A DNA stretch of 64,000 nt from Phytopseudomonas punonensis (lineage in GTDB: Bacteria > Pseudomonadota > Gammaproteobacteria > Pseudomonadales > Pseudomonadaceae): NCBI RefSeq assembly GCF_900142655.1, contig NZ_FRBQ01000007.1:158855-222854 (forward strand), in the 5' to 3' direction. The notes below the pieces were generated by a model. That model was not told where the DNA came from, did no database searches, and was given only the letters and a program-made list of their open reading frames with translations. A program made the translations under genes and the position numbers. Shown one piece after another: positions 16,469-23,742 of the stretch; the stretch's first letter is position 1; each line of letters opens with the position of its first letter.

Positions 16469-18010
16469 TTACAGTTGCGGGCCGGCTTGCTTGATGGCGT
16501 CGCTCACTTCGAACTTGGTGAAGTTGTCGATGAACAGCTTGGCCAGGCCTTTGGCGGCCTCGTCGTAGGCAGCCTTGTCAGCCCAGGTGTTGCGCGGGTT
16601 GAGCAGGTTGGTCTCGACGCCAGGAACGGCTTTCGGCACGTTCAGGTTGATGATCGGCAGGTGCTCGGTTTCGGTACCGATCAACGCGCCGCTCTGGATC
16701 GCTGCGATCACACCACGAGTGGTCGGGATGTTGAAACGCTTGCCGACGCCGTAGCCGCCGCCAGTCCAGCCGGTGTTGACCAGGTAGACCTTGGAGCCGA
16801 AGGCCTGGATACGCTTGATCAGCAGCTCGGCGTAAACACCAGCCGGACGCGGGAAGAACGGTGCGCCGAAGCAGGTGGAGAAGGTCGACTTGATGCCGCT
16901 GCCCGAACCCATTTCGGTGGAACCGACCAGGGCGGTGTAACCGGAGAGGAAGTGGTAAGCCGCTTGCTCTTCGTTGAGGATCGACACCGGTGGCAGCACG
17001 CCAGTCAGGTCGCAAGTCAGGAAGATCACCGCGTTCGGCTCGCCGCCGAGGTTCTTCTCGCTGCGTTTTTCAACGAATTCCAGCGGGTAAGCAGCACGGC
17101 TGTTCTGGGTCAGGCTGTCGTCGGTGTAATCCGGCTTGCGCTGCTCGTCGAGCACCACGTTTTCCAGCACGGTGCCGAACTTGATGGCTTTCCAGATCAC
17201 CGGCTCGTTCTTCTCGGAGAGGTCGATGCACTTGGCATAGCAACCGCCTTCGATGTTGAACACCACGCCAGTGCCCCAGCCGTGCTCGTCGTCACCGATC
17301 AGGTAACGGCTTTCGTCGGCGGACAGAGTGGTTTTGCCGGTGCCGGACAGACCGAAGAACAGGGTCACGTCGCCTTCTTCACCGATGTTGGCAGCGCAGT
17401 GCATCGGCAGCACGTCGGCGGCCGGCAGCAGGAAGTTCTGCACGCTGAACATGGCTTTTTTCATCTCACCGGCGTAACGCATGCCAGCGATCAGTACCTT
17501 CTTCTGCGCGAAGTTGATGATCACGCAGCCGTCGGAGTTGGTACCGTCACGCTCAGGCACGCATTCGAAGTTGGCGACGTTGAGAACTTGCCACTCCTGC
17601 TTGCCGGACGGGTTGTATTGAGTCGGCTCGATGAACAGCTGACGGCCGAAGAGGTTCTGCCAGGCAGTGGCAGTGGTCATCTTGACGGGCAGGTAGTGAG
17701 CTTCGGCAGAGCCTACATGAACGTGGGAAACGAAGCTGTCCTGGGCATCGGAGAACGCCTGAACGCGATCCCACAGGGCATCGAACTTGTCGGCTGGAAA
17801 CTTGCGGTTGATCGGGCCCCAGCCGATGTCGGCCGAAGTGCTCGGCTCATCGACGATGAAGCGGTCGACCGGAGAACGCCCGGTACGGTGGCCGGTGCGT
17901 ACAACCAGAGCACCGGTGGACGCCAGTTCGCCTTCGCCGCGACGAAGGGCTTCTTCGACCAGTTGAGCAGTGCTGATGTCGGTGTACACAGCGTTGTTGG
18001 CTTGCGTCAT
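16469..18010 (-). CDS. pckA: Phosphoenolpyruvate carboxykinase (ATP)
   Basis: PckA converts oxaloacetate to phosphoenolpyruvate with ATP, the entry to gluconeogenesis when the cell grows on organic or aromatic acids. ATG 18010 (MTQANNAVYTD) yields 513 residues, the usual Pseudomonas length; an open frame extends upstream to 18064 through the leader. Motifs include RTGHRTGRSPVDRFIV, FGLSGTGKTTLSAD (kinase-1a P-loop), the metal-binding GDDEHGWG and NTGWTGGGYGVGKR. A leader hairpin sits directly before the ribosome site. Physiologically it complements the island and dct genes in this window, whose products feed the TCA cycle. It is adjacent to hslO as in P. aeruginosa. Confidence 0.98.
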   Translation of the reverse strand: MTQANNAVYTDISTAQLVEEALRRGEGELASTGALVVRTGHRTGRSPVDRFIVDEPSTSADIGWGPINRKFPADKFDALWDRVQAFSDAQDSFVSHVHVGSAEAHYLPVKMTTATAWQNLFGRQLFIEPTQYNPSGKQEWQVLNVANFECVPERDGTNSDGCVIINFAQKKVLIAGMRYAGEMKKAMFSVQNFLLPAADVLPMHCAANIGEEGDVTLFFGLSGTGKTTLSADESRYLIGDDEHGWGTGVVFNIEGGCYAKCIDLSEKNEPVIWKAIKFGTVLENVVLDEQRKPDYTDDSLTQNSRAAYPLEFVEKRSEKNLGGEPNAVIFLTCDLTGVLPPVSILNEEQAAYHFLSGYTALVGSTEMGSGSGIKSTFSTCFGAPFFPRPAGVYAELLIKRIQAFGSKVYLVNTGWTGGGYGVGKRFNIPTTRGVIAAIQSGALIGTETEHLPIINLNVPKAVPGVETNLLNPRNTWADKAAYDEAAKGLAKLFIDNFTKFEVSDAIKQAGPQL

Positions 18011-18021
18011 TTGAGTCCCCG

Positions 18022-18101
18022 TCGGCCGAACGGCCGAGTCTTCCAAACGTTTGTAGCCATGCACGGAGCAGGACTACAGCTAAAAAAGTGCGCGGATTAT
18101 G
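18022..18101 (-). promoter_or_regulatory. pckA promoter -10 and leader hairpin
   Basis: CATAAT read on the minus strand at 18096-18101 is a likely -10 about 85 bp upstream of the pckA start; the matching -35 is weak. In the leader, TCGGCC (18022-18027) and GGCCGA (18032-18037) form a six-base stem ending a few bases before the GGGGACT ribosome site, where it could affect translation initiation. Confidence 0.5.
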
Positions 18102-18163
18102 CCAGAAAAGCGGGCCGCTGGTGCAGCCCCCAATCAGAACAGCCTGCGCGTTGCTGGCAGCCC

Positions 18164-19051
18164 TCAGTGACGGGTGTCGGAGGGCCGCTGACTGCCTCCG
18201 CCAGCGAACAGCTGAGCGATGTCAGCGGCGTCGAAGCCGTAGCGTTCGTTGCAGAATTGGCAGTCGATTTCCACGCGGCCGTTATGCTCGCTGACCAGCA
18301 GCTCGGCATCGGCCTGCCCTAAACTGACCAGCGCTTTGGCTGAGCGTTCACGGGAGCAGCTACAACGGAAGCGAATGCCGCGTGGCTCGAACAGGCGAAC
18401 CGCCTCTTCGTGGTACAGGCGATGCAGCACGGTTTCGTTATCCAGCCCCAGCAACTCCTCGTTCTGCAGGGTGTTGGCGAGGGTGACCAGGTGCTCCCAG
18501 CTGGCGGCGCGCTCTTCATCATCGGGCAGGCGATCGGCCGGCAGTTGCTGGAGCAGGAAACCGCGGGCGCGCAGGCCATCGGCGCACAGCCAGAAGCGCG
18601 TGGCCAGCTGTTCTGAAGTAGCGAAGTAGTTGCTCAGGCAATCGGCAAGGGTGTCGCCGTCCAGCGAAACGATGCCCTGATAACGCTGGCCCTGTTTGGG
18701 ATCGACGGTCATCGCCATCACGCCTTCGGGCATCAGCTGCGGCAACCCGTCGCCCTCGGCGATACGCTCGGCATCGTAACGAGCTATGCCGCGCACATCG
18801 CCTTCACTGGAACATTCCACCATCAGCAGCGGCACTGGGCCGTCGGAGCGCACCTGCAGCACTAGCAGGCCGTCGAACTTCAAGGTGCCGACCAGCAGCG
18901 ATGCGGCAGCCAGTAATTCGCCGAGCAGGTGGGCCACCGGGCGCGGGTAGTCGTGCTTGGCGAGCACCTGCTGATAGCTGCCGGTCAGCCCGACCAGTTC
19001 ACCGCGCACATCGGTGTCATCAAAAATAAAGCGTTGGGTGAAGTCGGACAT
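18164..19051 (-). CDS. hslO: Hsp33 redox-regulated chaperone
   Basis: Hsp33 is a cytoplasmic holdase switched on by oxidation of its zinc-bound cysteines during oxidative and heat stress. ATG 19051 (MSDFTQRFIFDDTDVRGE) gives 295 residues, typical of the family; the upstream open frame to 19129 is not conserved-looking. The C-terminal zinc site is seen as CSC near residue 233 and CQFC near 265, the expected CxC and CxxC pair. Transcribed in the same direction as pckA, 153 bp upstream of it with a separate pckA promoter in the gap. It is divergent from the PAP2 gene. Confidence 0.95.
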   Translation of the reverse strand: MSDFTQRFIFDDTDVRGELVGLTGSYQQVLAKHDYPRPVAHLLGELLAAASLLVGTLKFDGLLVLQVRSDGPVPLLMVECSSEGDVRGIARYDAERIAEGDGLPQLMPEGVMAMTVDPKQGQRYQGIVSLDGDTLADCLSNYFATSEQLATRFWLCADGLRARGFLLQQLPADRLPDDEERAASWEHLVTLANTLQNEELLGLDNETVLHRLYHEEAVRLFEPRGIRFRCSCSRERSAKALVSLGQADAELLVSEHNGRVEIDCQFCNERYGFDAADIAQLFAGGGSQRPSDTRH

Positions 19052-19263
19052 AACGGCTCGCCTGCTGATGGATGCAAGACAGGCCAGGGGCGTGCCCACT
19101 GGCCTGGGGGTCGGCAATTTTAGGCGCAAACGCGGCGCCGACCAAGCTGCACGCGAAGAACGGCAGGCGCGCAGCAGCTGAACGTCGACTGAACAAAGCC
19201 TCGATAGCGCCCATCCTGGCCCGCTAGCTGCCTAGAATCGGCGGTTTTCTTCGAGCCACCTCC

Positions 19264-20055
19264 ATGCACCTCGCTTTCAATACCCAATGGCGCCCACGCG
19301 CCCTGCTCATCAGCCATCTGCTTATCGCCGTGCTGTTTGCCAGTTGGCTGTGGCCGGTCACTCGCGTGTACTGGAATCAGTTCGATGTATGGCTGTTCCA
19401 CCTGCTCAACGATCCGGTGCATGCCGCCGGCCTGTGGGCGCATATCTGGGCCATCGGCAGCATGCGCCCGGTGGATGCCGGCGTCGGCGTGGTGATGCTG
19501 GCGATCATGCTGCGCGCCGGACTGATCTTCCCGGCCAACGGGGTACGCACCGGTCTGTATGCGTTTCTGGTCGCGCTGACCGTCATGCTGCTGATGCGCG
19601 TGGGCTTTTCCGACCTGGTCGAGTACATGGGCTGGCAACATGCGAGCCCATCGCTGCAGATTGAAGGCAGCGCGCGGCTGACCGAGATGTTCCCGGCCTG
19701 GGAAGAGCGCTGGAATCTAAAGGACAGCGCCAGCCGCAGTTTCCCGGGCGACCACGCCTCGGTACTGATGATTTGGGCGATGTTCTGCAGCTTCTTCGTC
19801 AGCGGCTGGCGCCGCCTGCTGGTATGGGCCGTGGCGGTGATCGGCATGTTGCCGCGCCTGGTCGCCGGTGCCCACTGGGGCGCGGACGCCTTTGTCGGCG
19901 GCGTGCTGCTCAGCGTGCTGGGCATCGCCTGGAGCTGCTACACGCCATTGGCCTATCGGGCCAGCGCACTCATCGAGCGCACCAGCGCACCTTTGATGCG
20001 CGCTTTGGCGCGGTTGCCGGTTATCGGCACCTTCGCGTTAATCAGCGGGCGCTGA
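19264..20055 (+). CDS. PAP2-family membrane phosphatase
   Basis: The 263-residue protein has about six transmembrane helices and the three-part type-2 phosphatidic acid phosphatase signature in altered form: the central PSGH-type motif is RSFPGDHAS (about 158-166), and the C-terminal SRxxxxxHxxxD motif is PRLVAGAHWGAD (about 198-209), with both catalytic histidines present. An amphipathic periplasmic loop precedes the first motif. Substrates of this FPGDHAS group are probably lipid phosphates such as lipid A, phosphatidylglycerophosphate or undecaprenyl pyrophosphate; sequence alone does not decide. It lies in the place of a hypothetical gene between hslO and hslR in P. aeruginosa. It converges with hslR at a 32-bp gap. 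Confidence 0.85.
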   Translation: MHLAFNTQWRPRALLISHLLIAVLFASWLWPVTRVYWNQFDVWLFHLLNDPVHAAGLWAHIWAIGSMRPVDAGVGVVMLAIMLRAGLIFPANGVRTGLYAFLVALTVMLLMRVGFSDLVEYMGWQHASPSLQIEGSARLTEMFPAWEERWNLKDSASRSFPGDHASVLMIWAMFCSFFVSGWRRLLVWAVAVIGMLPRLVAGAHWGADAFVGGVLLSVLGIAWSCYTPLAYRASALIERTSAPLMRALARLPVIGTFALISGR

Positions 20056-20087
20056 CTGCCGCCGGGCTGCCGACGTTGTAGGCAACC

Positions 20088-20513
20088 CTACTCCACCCAC
20101 TCCCCTGAGCCGCCGCGCAGATAGAACAACTGCCGGCGTTGCTTCTTGCTCGGTCGGCCGTCGGTCTGCACACCCAGGGCGCCAGCCTTGCGCTGTTCGG
20201 CAGCCTTCTCACGCCGCACGATGCTCTCGCCGGTTTCGGCATACAGCGCTTGCGCTTCGGGAGCGCCACGGCGCACCACTGATAGTGCTTGAACGATCAC
20301 CGTGCGCTCCTCGAAACCGGTACGAATCACGTACTCATCACCGACCTTGGGTTCCTTGCCTGGCTTGCAGCGCTCGCCACGGCAATGCACCTTGCCGCCT
20401 TCGATCGCTGCCTTGGCCAACGCCCGGGTTTTATAGAAGCGCGCAGCCCATAGCCACTTGTCTAACCTTACCTTGTCATCGGTATCCTGCTTTGCCACCC
20501 TTACCTCACTCAT
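20088..20513 (-). CDS. hslR: Hsp15-type S4 RNA-binding protein
   Basis: HslR (Hsp15) binds free 50S subunits that carry an aborted nascent chain and helps recycle them after heat shock. The 141-residue basic protein opens with the S4 domain (VRLDKWLWAARFYKTRALAKAAIEGGKVHCRG, residues 15-46), then VGDEYVIRTG, and ends in a lysine/arginine-rich tail (RPSKKQRRQL). It is divergent from the EAL gene across 90 bp and sits two genes from hslO, as in P. aeruginosa. Confidence 0.92.
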   Translation of the reverse strand: MSEVRVAKQDTDDKVRLDKWLWAARFYKTRALAKAAIEGGKVHCRGERCKPGKEPKVGDEYVIRTGFEERTVIVQALSVVRRGAPEAQALYAETGESIVRREKAAEQRKAGALGVQTDGRPSKKQRRQLFYLRGGSGEWVE

Positions 20514-20603
20514 TGCTGGCTATCATCACAATTCATTGTCACTCCAGCCTGTGCGCATTGTCCGATGCATACAAGCCCGAGCGACCCTCATTCTGGAGCA
20601 GCG

Positions 20604-21395
20604 GTGACCCACTTTCCCAGCGATCTTACCCATCCTGAAAAATGCCGCGGCTGCCAGGGCAGCACGGGCTTGGATTTCGACTTTCATTTCGCCTTCCAGC
20701 CAATCATCGATGTGCGCAGCCGCCAGGTGTTCGCCCACGAGGCTCTGGTGCGTGGCCCGGCAGGTGAAGGTGCACTTTCAGTGCTCGATCGCGTCAATGA
20801 CGACAACCGCTATCGGTTCGATCAGCGCTGCCGCACCCAGGCGATTGCCGAAGCCAAACAGCTGGGTATGAACAGCTACCTGTCGATCAACTTCCTGCCT
20901 AATGCCGTGTACCGCCCGGAGCTGTGTATTCGTAGCACCCTGGAGGCCGCGCGCCAGCATGACTTTCCGCTCGACAAGCTGATCTTCGAAACCCTGGAAA
21001 GCGATCACATGGCCGACAGCAAGCACCTGACCAACATCCTGCGCCAATATCAGGAGTTCGGTTTCAAGACCGCCATCGACGACTTCGGTGCCGGCCATTC
21101 GGGCCTCACCTTGCTTGCGGACTTTCAGCCCGACCTGATCAAACTGGACATGGCACTGATTCGCGACGTCGATCAGGACACGGCGCGCCAGGCCATCGCG
21201 CGCGGCATCCTGTCTATCTGTAATGATCTGGGTGTAAGGGTGATCGCCGAAGGGATCGAAACGCCGGGCGAGCGGGACTTCCTCGCCTCCATCGGTATCG
21301 ATCTGATGCAGGGCTACCTGTTCGCCAAGCCGCAATTCCGAGGTTTGCCCGAGATCGCCGACGCGGCGTGGGCGCCTGCGACGATGACGCATTGA
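20604..21395 (+). CDS. Stand-alone EAL-domain c-di-GMP phosphodiesterase, RimA-like
   Basis: A 263-residue protein that is essentially one EAL domain. Catalytic landmarks are present: the EAL motif itself (HEALVRG), the INFLPNA asparagine, FETLESD, the metal-binding pair IDDFGAGHSG, LIKLDM lysine, AEGIET and LMQGYLFAKP, so an active c-di-GMP phosphodiesterase is likely. I prefer GTG 20604, which has GGAG eight bases upstream; an in-frame ATG at 20565 has no ribosome site and would add 13 residues. It stands 74 bp upstream of rimB-rimK, the position of rimA in the rimABK operon of P. fluorescens, whose product I recall as a c-di-GMP phosphodiesterase that modulates RimK. The rimA name is inferred from context. 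Confidence 0.82.
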   Translation: MTHFPSDLTHPEKCRGCQGSTGLDFDFHFAFQPIIDVRSRQVFAHEALVRGPAGEGALSVLDRVNDDNRYRFDQRCRTQAIAEAKQLGMNSYLSINFLPNAVYRPELCIRSTLEAARQHDFPLDKLIFETLESDHMADSKHLTNILRQYQEFGFKTAIDDFGAGHSGLTLLADFQPDLIKLDMALIRDVDQDTARQAIARGILSICNDLGVRVIAEGIETPGERDFLASIGIDLMQGYLFAKPQFRGLPEIADAAWAPATMTH

Positions 21396-21469
21396 CGGAC
21401 GTGCAGCGCGGCGGATTTTCAGTACCATGCGCGCCAGATACGCGACCTAAGTAGAAACGGACAGCTTTC

Positions 21470-21937
21470 TTGAAGACATTCGACCACCTCAACGTGATCG
21501 GCCTGCGCGAGTGGGTGAACCTGCCTGAACTCGGCATCGTCGGCCTGCGCGCCAAGATCGACACCGGCGCCAGCACCTCGAGCCTGCACGCCAGCGATAT
21601 TCAGCCGTTCGAGCGCGACGGTGAGCAATGGGTGCGCTTCACCGCCTATATCGGCACCCAGGTGCAGCGCCGCCATCGTTGCGAGGCGCGCCTGGTGGCC
21701 CTGAAAACGATCAAAAGCTCCAATGGCCAGGCGCAGAGCCGCTACGTGATCCGCACCAGCCTGATGTTGGGCGATCTACAGTGGCCGGTGGAGTTCACCC
21801 TGGCCAGCCGCAAAACCATGCGCTATCGCATGTTGCTCGGATCCAAAGCGCTGGTGGACGGCCAACTGGTGGTCAATCCGGCGCTTACTTACGTTCAAGA
21901 CAAACCCGTGCTTCCCGACCCGACCGGTGCCCAATGA
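21470..21937 (+). CDS. rimB: RimB-like retropepsin-type aspartic protease (TTG start)
   Basis: The 155-residue product shows the retropepsin-like motif AKIDTGASTSSLHA (about residues 25-38), with the DTGA aspartate, and later MRYRMLLGSKAL, the family formerly called ATP-dependent zinc protease or DUF785. In P. fluorescens the homologue RimB removes the poly-glutamate tails added by RimK. The start is TTG 21470: an in-frame TAG at 21452 closes the frame upstream and no ATG lies between. The last codons overlap rimK by four bases (ATGA), which couples translation. The unusual start may keep RimB low relative to RimK. Confidence 0.85.
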   Translation: MKTFDHLNVIGLREWVNLPELGIVGLRAKIDTGASTSSLHASDIQPFERDGEQWVRFTAYIGTQVQRRHRCEARLVALKTIKSSNGQAQSRYVIRTSLMLGDLQWPVEFTLASRKTMRYRMLLGSKALVDGQLVVNPALTYVQDKPVLPDPTGAQ

Positions 21938-22839
21938 AAATCGCTGTGCTGTCGCGCAATCCGCGCCTGTATTCCACGCGTCGCTTGGTCGAGGCTGGGC
22001 AACAGCGCGGCCATGAAATGGTGGTGATCGACACCCTGCGCGCCTACATGAACATCGCCAGCCACAAGCCGCAGATCCACTACCGCGGCAAACCGCTGGA
22101 AGGCTTCGACGCGGTGATCCCGCGTATCGGCGCCTCGGTGACCTTCTATGGCTGCGCGGTGCTGCGCCAGTTCGAGATGATGGGCGTGGTGCCGCTCAAC
22201 GAGTCGGTAGCCATCGCCCGCTCCCGTGACAAGCTGCGCTCGCTGCAGCTGCTGTCGCGGCGTGGCGTCGGCCTGCCAGTGACCGGCTTCGCCCACTCAC
22301 CGGACGACATTCCCGACCTGATCCACATGGTCAACGGCGCGCCGCTAGTGATCAAAGTGCTCGAAGGCACCCAGGGCATCGGCGTGGTGCTGTGTGAAAC
22401 CGAAAAGGCCGCCGAGTCGGTGATCGAGGCCTTCATGGGCCTCAAGCAGAACATCATGGTGCAGGAATACATCAAGGAAGCCGGCGGCGCCGACATCCGC
22501 TGCTTCGTGGTTGGTGACAAGGTCATCGCGGCCATGAAGCGCCAGGCCAAGCCCGGCGAATTCCGCTCCAACCTGCACCGCGGCGGCACCGCCAGCCTGA
22601 TCAAGATCACCCCGGAAGAACGCATGACCGCCATCCGCGCCGCCAAGGTCATGGGCCTGTCAGTGGCTGGCGTCGACATCCTGCGTTCCAACCACGGCCC
22701 GCTGGTGATGGAGGTGAACTCCTCGCCGGGCCTGGAAGGCATTGAGGTGACCACCGGCAAGGACGTTGCCGGGATGATCATCCAGTTCCTGGAAAAGAAC
22801 GGCGGCCCCAACCTGACACGTACCAAGGGCAAAGGATGA
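21934..22839 (+). CDS. rimK: Ribosomal protein S6 glutamate ligase
   Basis: RimK is an ATP-grasp ligase that adds glutamates to the C-terminus of ribosomal protein S6 and so reshapes translation and adaptation. ATG 21934 gives MKIAVLSRNPRLYSTRRL and 301 residues, the family length. ATP-grasp hallmarks are LVIKVLEGTQGIGVVLCE, VQEYIKEAGGADIRCFVVGDKVIAAM and the metal site VMEVNSSPGLEGIE. It overlaps rimB upstream and ldcA downstream by four bases each, so rimB-rimK-ldcA form one tightly coupled operon. Confidence 0.97.
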   Translation: MKIAVLSRNPRLYSTRRLVEAGQQRGHEMVVIDTLRAYMNIASHKPQIHYRGKPLEGFDAVIPRIGASVTFYGCAVLRQFEMMGVVPLNESVAIARSRDKLRSLQLLSRRGVGLPVTGFAHSPDDIPDLIHMVNGAPLVIKVLEGTQGIGVVLCETEKAAESVIEAFMGLKQNIMVQEYIKEAGGADIRCFVVGDKVIAAMKRQAKPGEFRSNLHRGGTASLIKITPEERMTAIRAAKVMGLSVAGVDILRSNHGPLVMEVNSSPGLEGIEVTTGKDVAGMIIQFLEKNGGPNLTRTKGKG

Positions 22840-23732
22840 GTAACGCCTTCACCGGCCGCGTGGCCCTGATCGCACCCGCCTCGGCGATTGCCGACGAGGT
22901 TTTCGACGCCACCCTGGCGCAGCTTGACGTGCAGGGCATCGACTATCATCTGGGCCGCAATGTGCGCGCTCGTCATCGCTACCTGGCCGGCACGCAGGCG
23001 CAGCGCCTGGATGATTTGCACGAAGCCTTCAGCTTGCAGGATATCGACGCTGTATGGTGCCTGCGCGGCGGCTATGGCTGCGCACAACTGCTACCGGGCA
23101 TCGACTGGACGCTGCTGCAGAGCGCCAGCCCGCGGCCGTTGATTGGCTACTCGGATCTGTCGATCCTGCTCGATGCCTTCGCCCGCCATGATCTGCCCGG
23201 CATCCACGGCCCGGTAGCCACCGCCCTCGGCCTGCAGGCGCTGGCCGCGCCAACCGGGCAGCGTGAACGGCTGGCGTCGATGCGCGCGCTGTGGGACCTG
23301 CTGCAGGACCGCAGCCAGCCTTTGCCGGTACGCCATATCAGCGGCCCTGAAACACCAGTTGAGGGGCCGCTGGTTGGCGGCAACCTCACGGCGCTGGCCA
23401 GTGGCTGCGGTACCGTAGCCGGTATGCAGTTGCCCGCTAACGCCATTCTGATTCTCGAGGACGTCGGCGAGCCCTACTACCGCCTGGAGCGCAGCTTATG
23501 GCAGCTGTTCGAAAGCTTCGGCGAACGCCGCCCGGCCGCAGTGTGCCTGGGTAGCTTCACCGACTGCCCACGGCGCGGCGTGCAGCACAGCATCGACGAA
23601 ATCATCGGCGAGTATCTGGCGCCGTTCGATATCCCGCTGTATGGCGAGCTGCCCAGCGGCCACGGCGACGCCAACTTCGCCTGGCCCTATGGCCGCACCG
23701 CCACCCTCAAGGGCAACACGCTGAGCTGGTGA
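22836..23732 (+). CDS. ldcA: Muramoyltetrapeptide LD-carboxypeptidase
   Basis: LdcA is a cytoplasmic S66 serine peptidase that removes the terminal D-Ala of murein tetrapeptides during peptidoglycan recycling. The 298-residue protein shows the expected triad: nucleophile Ser106 in IGYSDLS, Glu208 in ILEDVGEPYY and His276 in LPSGHGD. The family glycine loop CLRGGYG lies near residue 78. The start overlaps the rimK stop by four bases. It converges with the GGDEF-EAL gene across only 10 bp. P. aeruginosa has the same order rimK-ldcA. Confidence 0.96.
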   Translation: MSNAFTGRVALIAPASAIADEVFDATLAQLDVQGIDYHLGRNVRARHRYLAGTQAQRLDDLHEAFSLQDIDAVWCLRGGYGCAQLLPGIDWTLLQSASPRPLIGYSDLSILLDAFARHDLPGIHGPVATALGLQALAAPTGQRERLASMRALWDLLQDRSQPLPVRHISGPETPVEGPLVGGNLTALASGCGTVAGMQLPANAILILEDVGEPYYRLERSLWQLFESFGERRPAAVCLGSFTDCPRRGVQHSIDEIIGEYLAPFDIPLYGELPSGHGDANFAWPYGRTATLKGNTLSW

Positions 23733-23742
23733 GCCATCACCA

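Noticed and set aside
16361..18322. 653-codon open frame antisense to pckA
   Set aside because: It spans the pckA terminator, pckA and its leader on the other strand; composition is that of a complement of a real gene.
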